From the IMG/VR virus record IMGVR_UViG_3300042514_001283, positions 1 to 64,000 of that record: a DNA stretch of 64,000 nt; one strand, 5' to 3'. Source of the DNA: a virus. Numbering within the stretch: position 1 is the first letter of the stretch; every line of letters starts with the position of its first letter. The notes beneath the pieces are model-generated. The model had not been told where the DNA came from and ran no database searches. It saw nothing but the letters and a program-made list of their open reading frames with translations. Positions 26,567-36,257 of this stretch are shown here, piece after piece. The position numbers and the translations under genes are program-made.

Positions 26567-27036
26567 TCTGGTATATCCCACTTTTGATTTGCTGAACGGG
26601 TTAAGAATACTCTATACATTCCAATGTTATGGAACATGTCAAAGCTTGGAATAATTGTTTTAACTTCATACTTTGTTTTTACTGTTTCAGCTTTTGTTTT
26701 AAGATTTTCAGTATTAATCCAAACTGGATCACCATTTGGATCTCTCATATTTGTTACTGCTGTAGCAGTTATTGGATAATATTTTTCAGAGGAGCTTTTT
26801 CTTATATCTTCATTTGTTCTAAAGAATAGGGAAGAGTTGTAATCAAAAAATTTATCTTTTACTTTAAGTTCTGCATCTAATACTCCAGAGGTTGCAGTGA
26901 CTGCAGAACAATTAACAGTTCTATCAAACTGCCAAGTTCTTGTCATGTTTCCATACTCCGATTGAGTTTCTACTGCATAATATATATCTGCAGTCATTGG
27001 GTAAAGAATGTTATCAAGTGAGGAATTGAAAAGCAT
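26563..27036 (-). CDS. Head closure or head-tail adaptor protein
   Basis: A 157-residue, beta-rich protein between the gp6-like connector and gp10-like genes, where head closure proteins (SPP1 gp16, HK97 stopper) are encoded. Features such as MTADIYYAVETQSEYGNMTRTW and KTKYEVKTIIPSFDMFHNIGMYRVFLTRSANQ fit such small barrels. Role is inferred from order and size. TAAATG junction with the upstream gene. Confidence 0.6.
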   Translation of the reverse strand: MLFNSSLDNILYPMTADIYYAVETQSEYGNMTRTWQFDRTVNCSAVTATSGVLDAELKVKDKFFDYNSSLFFRTNEDIRKSSSEKYYPITATAVTNMRDPNGDPVWINTENLKTKAETVKTKYEVKTIIPSFDMFHNIGMYRVFLTRSANQKWDIPE

Positions 27037-27909
27037 TTATAACACCCCAATACGGATATTATTCTTATACTTTGTTAGGATTCTGTCAACCACAAGGTTT
27101 CCAGTTGATGCATTAAAGTTCTTTGCAAATTTAATTTTAAAGTCATCATTGTCAAATGATTCAATATACTTATTTAGATACTTCATATTATCACTTGAAA
27201 TGTCAGAAACTAAAAGCTCTGTTGCTTCCTTGATGTCTTGAGGAATTACTTTCCATCCAAAATCTGCATCAACAAGGTATTCAAATCCATCTGCAAAATC
27301 AACATCTAGGTATCTATCTCTCCATACTCTATTGTAATTAACTCTATTAGTTTCAGTTTGTGTTAGCACAACAGATGTTTTATCTTTTGAAATTTCAAAC
27401 TCTTGATCATTTACTGCTGCTGTTGCATCATAAACAAGTTCTAGATTTTCATATAACTTATGAAGCTTATGAATCTTTTCATCAATAACAAGATAGTCAG
27501 ATCCCATTCCAACTACTTCTTTTTCTTTTCTTACAAATTTAAATCCACCAAATGTTTCAGAGTCTATAATATATCTTGCAATTCTTTCCATCTCTTTTAC
27601 CTGTGTAACGGTCTTTCCTAAGGCAGTTGCAACAGAAGAAATATCACAGTATGGTCTTAAAACATCTATATTAGTAACAATTACTTCGTCATCATATATG
27701 TCATATACTGTTGCTTCTAAGTTACCATCATAAGAGATATACTTGCTATTTAATACAAAGGAAATCCCTCCAGTAGCATTTGCTGTTGCACTTGCTGAAA
27801 ACACTTCATCTGTCAAAAGGTCTGAATAGTCAATCGTATATTGACCATTTGGAACAAGGTCTGTAAATGAAGCTACTGGAACACTTCCATTAATTCTTAA
27901 AATTTCCAT
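27037..27909 (-). CDS. Head-tail connector (gp6-like) with N-terminal beta domain
   Basis: A 290-residue protein. Residues about 85-290 look like the helical HK97 gp6/SPP1 gp15 connector that binds under the portal (PYCDISSVATALGKTVTQVKEMERIARYIIDSETFGGF ... IKEATELLVSDI). The N-terminal 85 residues are an added beta domain (VASFTDLVPNGQYTIDYSDLLTDEVF) with an Ig-like look. It begins in a TAATG overlap with the small gene upstream. Confidence 0.65.
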   Translation of the reverse strand: MEILRINGSVPVASFTDLVPNGQYTIDYSDLLTDEVFSASATANATGGISFVLNSKYISYDGNLEATVYDIYDDEVIVTNIDVLRPYCDISSVATALGKTVTQVKEMERIARYIIDSETFGGFKFVRKEKEVVGMGSDYLVIDEKIHKLHKLYENLELVYDATAAVNDQEFEISKDKTSVVLTQTETNRVNYNRVWRDRYLDVDFADGFEYLVDADFGWKVIPQDIKEATELLVSDISSDNMKYLNKYIESFDNDDFKIKFAKNFNASTGNLVVDRILTKYKNNIRIGVL

Positions 27910-28100
27910 TATTTAGCACCGAAAACTTCGGCTACCTCCTCTGGAGATGCGACTCTAATTCTTGGGAACTTACTAACCCATATGTCAGCATCTTTTTTAC
28001 TTACAACATTATAGCCTTTATTAAGTCTGCCAAGACTTGTTTCATAAACGCTTGCATTTTCTACAAACAAACAGATTAAATCTTTTTTAACTTTTTCCAT
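27909..28100 (-). CDS. Small hypothetical protein after major capsid gene
   Basis: A 63-residue basic protein with a motif LNKGYNVVSKKDADIWVSKFPRIRVASPEEVAEVFG; such short proteins are common between capsid and connector genes of siphoviruses, where they may act in the head-tail interface. I do not recognise a named family. It lacks a ribosome site and its ATG is 14 bases after an extended -10 box, implying a very short leader. A six-codon ORF starting 7 bases after that box overlaps its start. Confidence 0.6.
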   Translation of the reverse strand: MEKVKKDLICLFVENASVYETSLGRLNKGYNVVSKKDADIWVSKFPRIRVASPEEVAEVFGAK

Positions 28101-28114
28101 AATGCATCTATCTT

Positions 28115-28123
28115 ATTATATCA
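28115..28123 (-). promoter_or_regulatory. Extended -10 promoter (TGATATAAT)
   Basis: Exact TGnTATAAT directly after the terminator hairpin of the major capsid gene, 14 bases before the ATG at 28100. It would give the connector genes transcription independent of capsid read-through. Confidence 0.6.
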
Positions 28124-28136
28124 TTCATAAAAAGTA

Positions 28137-28164
28137 GAGGGGAGACAAATTAATGCCTCCCCTC
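28137..28164 (-). terminator. Intrinsic terminator after major capsid gene
   Basis: A perfect 8-bp GC-rich stem (GGAGGGGAG side pairing with CTCCCCTC) around a 12-base loop, followed on the minus strand by TACTTTTTATG with a run of five T. Located 15 bases after the major capsid stop codon. Confidence 0.75.
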
Positions 28165-28179
28165 CAAATTTGACTATAA

Positions 28180-29175
28180 TTAGTCTTGCATGAATGCTAC
28201 TGCATCAGTTTCTTCAACTGCTACACCAAAGCGTAGGAATACGGTATATTCTACTGTATCCTTCTTTGGCTTGAACTCACGATGTACTGTTACGTCTCTC
28301 TGGAAGCCCCAGATGCGGTTTTCTGGGAATGTAAGTGATACATAACCAGCTGGCATCAAAGGAACTTCAACCAATGGAAGACCTAGAACACGGTATGCGA
28401 TTGGGCTACCAAGGGTCTGCGGAGCAGAGCCATCAATAACACGCTCAACGATACGCTCAGAATTCAAGTTACCAGAAGAACCAAGACCGTTTACAATTGC
28501 TGCAACGGTTTCAGTGTCTGCATAGAACTTCATGTTTGAACGGGAACCACGGTACTTACGAGGCATTGCAAGAACAAGTCCCTGCAAGCTTTCGACAGTT
28601 GTACCATAAGTTGCTGAATTACCATCGGCTTCGATTGATACGAAACCTTCAAGGATGTTCAGGAAGTTGTTTGTACCAGCTCCTGTACCATTGATGGCTA
28701 GATCTTCAAGATCGTTAGCAAACGCACGGGTCATTGTACGGACCAAGTGATCCTCCAGACCAGCACCTTCGATATTATCTTCAAGAGCTTCACTCGAAAC
28801 TTCCCAATCAAGACGAATCTTCTTGGTTGTAAGAGTAACCTTTGTGAACTGAACATCAGCATTAGTGTAGGTTGCATCAGCCTGGGCTGCTGCACGAATT
28901 ACACGCTCTCCAACATTCATTTTTTCAAGTTCAGTTGTGTTAGCTCTCATTGTGACTCTACGACCATCTTGGGCTAGAACCTGCTGTTCAAAGATATACT
29001 CAATAAACTGACGTGACTGTTCAGGCTGCAAAATACCGCCATCAGACACTAGATCACCAACTGGGTTAGTATTGTCAAGAATTCCAGCTGCTGGAGTGCT
29101 TACTCCACCAATACCACCAGATGCGATAGTACCAGCTGCAGCCGCTTTTTCTAAAATTTCATTATTTTCTGTCAT
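28180..29175 (-). CDS. Major capsid protein, HK97 fold
   Basis: A 331-residue shell protein. An N-terminal Ala/Gly-rich stretch precedes the E-loop-like and P-domain sequences (WEVSSEALEDN ... LEDHLVRTMTRAFANDLEDLAINGTG) and the A-domain end (LGLPLVEVPLMPAGYVSLTFPENRIWGFQRDVTVHREFKPKKDTVEYTVFLRFG), all typical of HK97-type capsids. It follows the protease-scaffold gene, has a strong GGAGGTGA ribosome site and is closed by an intrinsic terminator. Codons are noticeably more GC-rich than in neighbours, fitting high expression. Confidence 0.93.
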   Translation of the reverse strand: MTENNEILEKAAAAGTIASGGIGGVSTPAAGILDNTNPVGDLVSDGGILQPEQSRQFIEYIFEQQVLAQDGRRVTMRANTTELEKMNVGERVIRAAAQADATYTNADVQFTKVTLTTKKIRLDWEVSSEALEDNIEGAGLEDHLVRTMTRAFANDLEDLAINGTGAGTNNFLNILEGFVSIEADGNSATYGTTVESLQGLVLAMPRKYRGSRSNMKFYADTETVAAIVNGLGSSGNLNSERIVERVIDGSAPQTLGSPIAYRVLGLPLVEVPLMPAGYVSLTFPENRIWGFQRDVTVHREFKPKKDTVEYTVFLRFGVAVEETDAVAFMQD

Positions 29176-29199
29176 TTTTTATTTCACCTCCAGTTTCTC

Positions 29200-30591
29200 T
29201 TAATGATATAGGTCAGCGGAATTTAGGAAACGTCCACCCCACATAGACCCTTTTCTTATTGTATTGCCCTGAACGATCCCGCCGAGATCGCCAGACTTAC
29301 GGACAGCGGTATCGTCTTCTAGACCATCCACACGCTTTCCAAACTCTTCAAGACTGCCTCTTACTCCAGCAACTTCTTCTGCTACTGTAGCTTGACCCTT
29401 TTTAAGGTCTACAATCTCTTCATTTAGTGACTTAATTGTTGAAACAAGTTCACTCACTGCCTCTGTTACTGAAACCTTAATTTCGTCAACAGCTTTTACA
29501 AGCTCAGCATCAGCTGAATCTGTTTCAGCAACAGACTTCTCAACTTCAACGTCATCGGAAGCTTCTTCTGCATCTTCTGCAGGTGCTTCTTCTGGATCAG
29601 CAGACTTAACTACTGTTTCCTCAACAGCGTCAACTGCGTCAACTGACTTTTCTACGGTTTCTTCGGCAGGAGCTTCAGCAACAACTTCTTCAGTTGCAAC
29701 TTCTTCAACGGTCTCTTCTACTACTGTATTATCTTCTGACACGTTGTTCTCCTCCTCTATATTGTTTTCTACAATTGACGCATTATTGTCAATCGCTGTT
29801 TCAGACGTTTCGCCTGAAGTTTTTGGGGTTTCGGAAACATCTTCAGATTTAGCAAGGTCTGTAGAACCAATAAACTTGTTTAAAATTGATTTAACTGTCA
29901 TAGCTTTTTCTGTATCCTTTGTCTCAACAAAACCAATATTTTTCATACTGACTTCACATGATGGGCAACTTGAATCATCAACTTCTGAAAGTCTGACGAT
30001 ACCGTCATTCTCACACCAGTAGACATTTTCAAGATCTGCTTTTGCAATTATACCATCTATTTGTGCATCCTTGTTAACTTTCTGAATTGACACGACATTT
30101 GCAAATTGATTTGCTGGATTGTCTACCAAAGATAATTCATTAAGTTCATAATCTTTAACTACTCTAATTGTTTTAGCAACATTCTCATCGTAGGCATTTT
30201 CTGAATCTTTAATTATTCCGCCAATTGAAAAACCTGAAAGAGTGCCATCAAGAACTTTTTCCCAAGTATCCTGAGCACCCTTAGAAATATATGCATCTAC
30301 ATAAACACCGTTATAAAGTTTGTCTGTAGACTTGTCAAAAAACTTTTCTTGTCTAAAATTAACAACTTTACCAACTGCAATAGCTTGATGCATTTCTCTT
30401 AAATTACCACGGAATGTTTCAAAAGCCTTTATACTTACATCAGTAGGAACAATGTCTGCTTGCTTGTCAATGTTATCAAGCGTAGCAAATCCAGAAACGA
30501 TTCTACGCTCTACATCTACTTTAGCGATTGGCATAGATAACTTGATATCATCGTTATCTGAAGTCCAATAAGCCTTGCTTAAATTAGTCAT
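29200..30591 (-). CDS. Prohead protease fused to scaffold-like acidic tail
   Basis: A 463-residue protein. Residues 20-165 match the XkdF-type prohead protease (IVSGFATLDN, catalytic H68 in MHQ, S122 in GFSIGG). Residues 190-215 hold a putative zinc knuckle (C193, C209, C212). Residues 245-385 are extremely rich in Glu, Val, Ala and Asp, and 385-440 look like a coiled coil; together they resemble a scaffolding domain. The protein likely assembles the procapsid and then cleaves capsid and scaffold. The basic C-terminal end might contact the capsid. Candidate promoter TATAAT at 30606..30601, 9 bases before the ATG, is weak. Confidence 0.85.
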   Translation of the reverse strand: MTNLSKAYWTSDNDDIKLSMPIAKVDVERRIVSGFATLDNIDKQADIVPTDVSIKAFETFRGNLREMHQAIAVGKVVNFRQEKFFDKSTDKLYNGVYVDAYISKGAQDTWEKVLDGTLSGFSIGGIIKDSENAYDENVAKTIRVVKDYELNELSLVDNPANQFANVVSIQKVNKDAQIDGIIAKADLENVYWCENDGIVRLSEVDDSSCPSCEVSMKNIGFVETKDTEKAMTVKSILNKFIGSTDLAKSEDVSETPKTSGETSETAIDNNASIVENNIEEENNVSEDNTVVEETVEEVATEEVVAEAPAEETVEKSVDAVDAVEETVVKSADPEEAPAEDAEEASDDVEVEKSVAETDSADAELVKAVDEIKVSVTEAVSELVSTIKSLNEEIVDLKKGQATVAEEVAGVRGSLEEFGKRVDGLEDDTAVRKSGDLGGIVQGNTIRKGSMWGGRFLNSADLYH

Positions 30592-30640
30592 GTTAATCCT
30601 ATTATATATGTATTTTTTATATGTTTATAATATTGTTATA

Positions 30641-32200
30641 TTATACTACAGATCTTCCTTCGCCACCAGGATTTCTTCCTGTTGTGGTTGCAGTTGAGTC
30701 TGAAGCTTGATCAGTTCTTTGTTGATCTCTTTGTCTTGTACCAGCCATTTGAGCATTTTGCTCTGCACGTTGTTGAGGGGTCATAACTACTGGAGTATCT
30801 CCTTGTGGAACTACTGGGAGTCCAAGTCTAGGTCTGATATCATTTGGAACAACAACTTGTGCTCTTAGATATCTTTCATCAATTTGACTTTGAGTATTCT
30901 CATCAGTCAAAGTTAATTCATTAAACTTTAATAAAAGAATGTCTGTCTTTTCTTTAATAAGTTTGTTAATTGTTTTTTCTAAATTCTTTTGTGCTGGTCT
31001 TGCTACCTGTTCTTTGAACGTTCTATCTGAAACAAGTGCTGATGCAATTGAGCTACCAGGATCTGAACCAACTTTAGAAATTGGAACTTGATGTGCCATA
31101 AGGATGTCGTGAACATTTGAAGTTCTATATTTATCAAAGGATCCTTCTTGAATACCATTTTCAACTGGCTCCATTTTAAATTCAACCTTGTTGTCTGGAC
31201 CATCTCCAGGAAGTGGGATGTAAAGGGTTCTATGATTCTGTCCACGAAGACCAGACTGTAGGAATCTAAATAACTTATCTTCTGCTTCTGAACTTAGCTT
31301 TGCACCCTTTAGTGTAACAATGTATCTTGGTACTGCTTTGTTTTCAAAATAATCAATATTGTATCTTGCAGCAAGCTGGTCTCCAACTACTGAAGTTGCA
31401 GCAGACACAACATCTGGAACTCCGTAGTAAGTATTCTTTGGGCTATATTTTTTAATATGAATAAGTTCATTTGGTCGTGAGTCTGTGGTTACAGGATTTA
31501 CTGTTTTTTTATCTTGGAAGTTTTTAAAGAAAACAACTCTTTGATTTACAATCTGGACATAGCCATCACGCATACGTCTTACACGAACTGTTGTTGCAGG
31601 GATGTGACCAATATAGCCAATCTCTCCAGTATTCTTTCTTCCAATTTCAATGTATCCATTTCCAGTTGCTTCGTAGTCTGTCATTGCTTTTTCAAGGACA
31701 TGGGTAAAAGTATCTTCATCATTTAATTCTTCAAGCCAATTTGAAAGTTCAGACTTTGCTCTTTCAACTTTTCTTTGTGCTCTGACTCTTTGATCAACAT
31801 TTTCAATTTCTTCAATCCTAGCTTTAACAATGTCAGACATTATAAAACCGTATCCAAGACCAACTGTGTTTGCAACTTTTGCATTAATTGCAGCATGGTT
31901 TGCAAAAGAATTGTCAAAGAAGAATGCTAATTCGTCAAGATTATATGGCGGTAAAACAACATCGAAAAGACCATAGGCTGTTGTAATATCTTGCTCTGGA
32001 AATAACTGCTTAGACTTTGCACCATCCTGACCAGTGTACGCCTTATTCATTCTTGTAATTCTGCGTTTAAAGTTTGCATCTATGCCATCAAAACCTTTTA
32101 CAAGGTCTGCTTCAGTCATAAAGTCATCTGTTTTATTTGCAGTTGGTTTATTTTTATCTAGATTATCAATTCTAGCAATAACTTCATTAGTCATTTCCAT
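30641..32200 (-). CDS. Portal protein
   Basis: A 519-residue portal that forms the DNA entry ring. It matches SPP1/PBSX-type portals: N-terminal wing (DVVLPPYNLDELAFFFDNSFANHAAINAKVANTVG), the stem and clip region (ARYNIDYFENKAVPRYIVTLKGAKLSSEAEDKLFRFL) and a Gln-rich disordered C-terminus. It overlaps the upstream 32187 gene by 14 bases and precedes the protease gene as usual. The large terminase subunit, normally next to it, is not in the window. Confidence 0.9.
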   Translation of the reverse strand: MEMTNEVIARIDNLDKNKPTANKTDDFMTEADLVKGFDGIDANFKRRITRMNKAYTGQDGAKSKQLFPEQDITTAYGLFDVVLPPYNLDELAFFFDNSFANHAAINAKVANTVGLGYGFIMSDIVKARIEEIENVDQRVRAQRKVERAKSELSNWLEELNDEDTFTHVLEKAMTDYEATGNGYIEIGRKNTGEIGYIGHIPATTVRVRRMRDGYVQIVNQRVVFFKNFQDKKTVNPVTTDSRPNELIHIKKYSPKNTYYGVPDVVSAATSVVGDQLAARYNIDYFENKAVPRYIVTLKGAKLSSEAEDKLFRFLQSGLRGQNHRTLYIPLPGDGPDNKVEFKMEPVENGIQEGSFDKYRTSNVHDILMAHQVPISKVGSDPGSSIASALVSDRTFKEQVARPAQKNLEKTINKLIKEKTDILLLKFNELTLTDENTQSQIDERYLRAQVVVPNDIRPRLGLPVVPQGDTPVVMTPQQRAEQNAQMAGTRQRDQQRTDQASDSTATTTGRNPGGEGRSVV

Positions 32201-32558
32201 GTTTTTTTAGCCCCTTTGCAGCATCAGCAAAAGCACCAGTATCAAACTCACTTGGGATATAGCCTTGCTTCATTCTGTCAATCTGAACAGAATGTTCCTC
32301 TTCAGTAATTCTTGTAACTCCTGGCATAAAGACTGCCTTTCCTGGACCAGCACCATAGTGTGCTGCAGCCTGTGTAATTCTATTAATAGCAGCTAGGTCA
32401 TATTTTCTAGCTGGAATGTTCATAAAACTTCCATTGCCGTCTCCAAATACTCTTCCTGTTTCTGTTTTCCAAACATAAAGACCGTATTCAGCATCGTTTT
32501 CAACATAGCTTACTTTTGGCTTGTTTGGCAGTTTTTGTAATCCTTCTAGATAATCCAT
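32187..32558 (-). CDS. Hypothetical protein upstream of portal
   Basis: A 123-residue soluble protein with no family I recognise; it has a Gly/Ala loop (AAAHYGAGPGKAVFMPGVTRITEEEH) and a Lys-rich end. I place the start at the ATG at 32558 because it follows a TGGTACAAT box by exactly 6 bases; the longer reading from 32606 would overlap the upstream gene. Being next to the portal it might be a head or packaging factor, which is inference. Confidence 0.65.
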   Translation of the reverse strand: MDYLEGLQKLPNKPKVSYVENDAEYGLYVWKTETGRVFGDGNGSFMNIPARKYDLAAINRITQAAAHYGAGPGKAVFMPGVTRITEEEHSVQIDRMKQGYIPSEFDTGAFADAAKGLKKHGND

Positions 32559-32564
32559 GACAAC

Positions 32565-32573
32565 ATTGTACCA
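32565..32573 (-). promoter_or_regulatory. Extended -10 promoter (TGGTACAAT), leaderless
   Basis: TGGTACAAT ends 6 bases before the ATG at 32558, so the transcript should start at the ATG. It would be the promoter of the portal-protease-capsid genes. Confidence 0.5.
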
Positions 32574-32584
32574 TAAATTATTGC

Positions 32585-35500
32585 TTAAACCAAATATTGA
32601 TCCCAAGCTACGTCATTTATTATTATAACAGAGTCGTTGCTAACACTAAGAACACTACTATCACTAACAATTCCAGAAGAAAGACCAGAATAGGTATTAA
32701 AGAGCTCTTTTGCATCTAAAGAAAGTAGAGACACTTCTAAGGATTGTTGATTTAAAATTTCTAGCCATGTTCCAGATGTAGCCCAATCATTCCATGTGAC
32801 AGGGGTTGTAGATGGGAAAATTGCATCATCAACTACACCCCATTCATCAAAAATAACTAAGTTTTGATTAATAGGATCTAGCTCCATAAAGCTTGCAACA
32901 TTGTCTATTTTTACTCCAGAGTAAACCTCTATTTCTCCAATGGCTGAATTTAGATAGATTGGATAGTGCTCTGCTCCAGGCTCTTTTTCAAAAGATACGC
33001 CAATATAATTCCAAACTAGAGGTTCAATTACTATATTGTTTACAGCATTTCCATTTAAAAAGAATCTAGTATTAGTAAATTGTGCACCAGTACTAGAATT
33101 AAAGATGTTCAAGAAAGCTCTTTTTCCATCATCTTCAGGAGTTAGAATAATATCGTATGAATCATCAGAACTAAATATTTTACCAATCTTTCTTCTTTCA
33201 GTAAATAGATTAGATTCGTCATACATTAAAAACATTTGTAGTCCAACAACTTCTTGATTGCTTTTTAGTGTTTGATTTATTGGAATAGCAATTCCTTTTA
33301 CTAAATTTTCATCTACATCTGGCAACACTTCTATCCCAGAGTCTCCAGCTAAATATAAATATGGAGAGGAGTCAGTGTCTATAACTACTGGGATATTTCT
33401 TTTATAAACGTACTGGTCTTCATTTTTAACTATTGGGTAGAACTTTCCTGTAGCAGGAGTATTAATTGAATAGAATTGCCCCTCATCAAAAGACAGTGAA
33501 ACAAGTCCCATATTTTTAATATTTACATTCTCTGTATTTACTCCCTTAGAAGAAATTTCAATATGAATGGTTATATAGTAGTTAGTAAAACCAGATACGT
33601 CTTTTGGTGGATAAATGATAGTTCCATTATCAATCTTATACTTTGTATTTTCTGAGGAAGTAATTTCTCCTAAATCTAAAATTCTATTCATTCCAATATT
33701 TTCTACATTTGTGAATTGAGTATATACCACATTGCCTAATTCAACTATGTTTTGTAATGTTACATAAACTTTTGTTGATAGAGAATCTTGATAATTTGAA
33801 GATGTTTCGTTATACTTTGAAAATATTGAACTTGGTGCATCAATGTTAAATTGTAATAAATCTAAGTCATACTTTAATGTACCGTCAGCCTTGGTTATGT
33901 ACTTTCCAAAATAAGATAGAGGTATTGAATTTTCCCAATATCCTGAAACTCCTACATCTAAAATTATTGAAGTATTTGTTGTTTTTGGCAACAGGGTGTA
34001 AGATCCAATGTAATCATATAAATCTGTGTCAAACTCTTTAATTGCTATTCCAGATAAATTAAATATCTGAGACCCATCTTTATCTGTAAAGAAATCATTA
34101 TTCATTGTTAAAGAAAATATTTTTCCAAGAAATATTTCTTCTTGATTTCCTGCAAAGTTTAAAGAAAGAGATTCTGGTCTTGAGAAAAAGGATCCAACAG
34201 TTGAGTAATAGGTTTGCTCAATTTTATCAAAGTCAATACCTACTGCAAAATATGAGCTTGCACCAATAGCTTGTGAATTTAAAATAGTTTCATTATAAAT
34301 ATACTGAAGGCTTCCAGAGTTTATTGCTACTTCAAAAATATTACCATCAAAATTATTTGAAATATAAATTAAGGACTGCCTTGTTGAAACATTGTTTGAA
34401 GACTTTAGTATTGAGTGTATTGATCTTGTTTGAGATCCTGCTTGATTTAATTTTGAGAAATAAATAGTTCCATAAGAATTATTTGCTGCATATAAATTAT
34501 TAGGATCCATTGAAATATATGGGTGCTCTTCATTTTGTATTGCATAATTCTCTTCATAAAAACCTGAAGTAATTGAAGATTTTTGAAAAACTGTTGATGC
34601 TGAGTTATTGTTGAATATAACTTCAGGCAACTGGTACTCTGGTAGACTGATGCCTTTATCACTAGCTACAATGTTATTATAGAATCCATCGTTCCATTTA
34701 CTCCTATCTGGATATTTAATTGTAGAACTATATCCAGAAAATGGAAAATCTACATAAGAAAGATCTCCATTTTTTGATGCAACAATATTTTCTTGTTCTT
34801 GAACACCTTGTGCAAAGACATATCTTTTCTTTGCAACCTGCTCTGCAACAACGTATGGGAATATGGAAAATGAATCAATTTCAAAAAGATATATAGACTC
34901 ATTTGTGAAAAATCCCAAGTAGTCCTCGTCTTCTGCTGGGAAAGTTGAAATCTGTAATGATTCAATTGGAATTGATATAACTTTTTCTCCATTTATCATT
35001 AAGAAAATTTCATTTGGGCTTTGACAAAAATTAACTAACATAGGTCTATACCATTTTCCAATAAAGTAAGACTTTGTATATTTTCCAACATTTACAGTTA
35101 TAAAATCTCTATCAACGTAGATTCCATCCTCTGATGCAAGTGGTCCAAAGATTCTTTTTCTTGTAGTTGTTTCAGGATTTATTCTTAGCCAAAATTCTGT
35201 TGTAAGAGTTTTATTGTAACCGTATTGATTTAAAAATCCTTTTCCAGGAAAGATTAGCGATGGAAAATTATAATACTGATCTTCTGTTAAATATAAAAAC
35301 TGAAGAGCTCCTCCTCCATCAATATACTCTAAATATGCTGCAGAAGAAGATCCCCCGTCAATAATTAAAGGGTCTAAGGAAGAGCCATCAACTAGCTCTG
35401 TTAAGAATATTGCATCCTTATTTATTTTAATATTCCCAGAGGACCCGTAAACCATTGGGATACTAGAAAGTTTTGCAGAGAGAGAATTGTTTAAGCATGT

Positions 35501-36226
35501 AACGTATCCGTTGTCTGAAATATCATTTAAACCATATGGATCTAGGATAGTGCATTTTATTGATTCAGGGTAATCTATCAAAGATGCGATATTACTTGGT
35601 AGCGTAATCAAAGATGCACTGGGGATTCCAGTACTTATTGAGCTATATGGTTCTGACCATTGTGCAACAGATACTCCATTAAAATAAATAGAAGAGTTTT
35701 CTTCAGTAGCATCAACATCTGGGTCATATACCACTCTTATAAAAGGGGAAAAGCTTTCTCCAACTACTTGCTCTGTATGAGAAATTTTTTCCCAGATATT
35801 TGCTCTTAGGAATGAGTATCTTGTATATGACTCTTCCCCATCTACAACAAATCCTACGTCTGTATACAAGATAGAAGTTTGTTCAGGAATGTAAATATAA
35901 TTAGAAATACATACACTACCCTTGTTGGGATCAAACTCTAAGTAAGATAATGAAGCTGACAGGGACACTGTAAACTCTACTGTTGCTGCTGAAGCTGTGG
36001 CAAGATACACTTTATTTACATCTAGGTCTTCAAAAGGGTATCCAGACAATGTGAATACGGAAGCAGAGCTGATAACGTTATCAAAATCCCAACTAGATTC
36101 TGTTATTTCTTTTTCTTCTTGTGAAATTAAAGAAACAAAATAATTTGGTTCATCCATAGCCCACAAAGCTACTGGGTGCTCTGCATAAACTCTTGAAGCA
36201 TAAAGATTTGAACTTGTGTAGGACAT
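32585..36226 (-). CDS. Large LamG/concanavalin-like virion protein
   Basis: A 1,213-residue, almost entirely beta-sheet protein encoded between ribonucleotide reductase and the head genes. Its start, LYASRVYAEHPVALWAMDEPNYF, is typical of actinophage proteins with concanavalin-like jelly rolls, and several such segments recur (TTEFWLRINPETTTRKRIFGPLASEDGIYVD; FFLNGNAVNNIVIEPLVWNYIGVSFEKEPG). No catalytic residues or trimerisation motif were recognised. It probably binds carbohydrate on the virion surface, either as a head decoration or a tail fibre; the position beside head genes leaves both open. Confidence 0.7.
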   Translation of the reverse strand: MSYTSSNLYASRVYAEHPVALWAMDEPNYFVSLISQEEKEITESSWDFDNVISSASVFTLSGYPFEDLDVNKVYLATASAATVEFTVSLSASLSYLEFDPNKGSVCISNYIYIPEQTSILYTDVGFVVDGEESYTRYSFLRANIWEKISHTEQVVGESFSPFIRVVYDPDVDATEENSSIYFNGVSVAQWSEPYSSISTGIPSASLITLPSNIASLIDYPESIKCTILDPYGLNDISDNGYVTCLNNSLSAKLSSIPMVYGSSGNIKINKDAIFLTELVDGSSLDPLIIDGGSSSAAYLEYIDGGGALQFLYLTEDQYYNFPSLIFPGKGFLNQYGYNKTLTTEFWLRINPETTTRKRIFGPLASEDGIYVDRDFITVNVGKYTKSYFIGKWYRPMLVNFCQSPNEIFLMINGEKVISIPIESLQISTFPAEDEDYLGFFTNESIYLFEIDSFSIFPYVVAEQVAKKRYVFAQGVQEQENIVASKNGDLSYVDFPFSGYSSTIKYPDRSKWNDGFYNNIVASDKGISLPEYQLPEVIFNNNSASTVFQKSSITSGFYEENYAIQNEEHPYISMDPNNLYAANNSYGTIYFSKLNQAGSQTRSIHSILKSSNNVSTRQSLIYISNNFDGNIFEVAINSGSLQYIYNETILNSQAIGASSYFAVGIDFDKIEQTYYSTVGSFFSRPESLSLNFAGNQEEIFLGKIFSLTMNNDFFTDKDGSQIFNLSGIAIKEFDTDLYDYIGSYTLLPKTTNTSIILDVGVSGYWENSIPLSYFGKYITKADGTLKYDLDLLQFNIDAPSSIFSKYNETSSNYQDSLSTKVYVTLQNIVELGNVVYTQFTNVENIGMNRILDLGEITSSENTKYKIDNGTIIYPPKDVSGFTNYYITIHIEISSKGVNTENVNIKNMGLVSLSFDEGQFYSINTPATGKFYPIVKNEDQYVYKRNIPVVIDTDSSPYLYLAGDSGIEVLPDVDENLVKGIAIPINQTLKSNQEVVGLQMFLMYDESNLFTERRKIGKIFSSDDSYDIILTPEDDGKRAFLNIFNSSTGAQFTNTRFFLNGNAVNNIVIEPLVWNYIGVSFEKEPGAEHYPIYLNSAIGEIEVYSGVKIDNVASFMELDPINQNLVIFDEWGVVDDAIFPSTTPVTWNDWATSGTWLEILNQQSLEVSLLSLDAKELFNTYSGLSSGIVSDSSVLSVSNDSVIIINDVAWDQYLV

Positions 36227-36242
36227 AGATTACCTCTAGTCT

Positions 36243-36251
36243 ATTTTATCA
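36243..36251 (-). promoter_or_regulatory. Candidate extended -10 promoter (TGATAAAAT)
   Basis: TGATAAAAT, one mismatch from TGnTATAAT, in the 31-base gap upstream of the LamG-like gene, 16 bases before its ATG. Confidence 0.4.
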
Positions 36252-36257
36252 CAGAGA

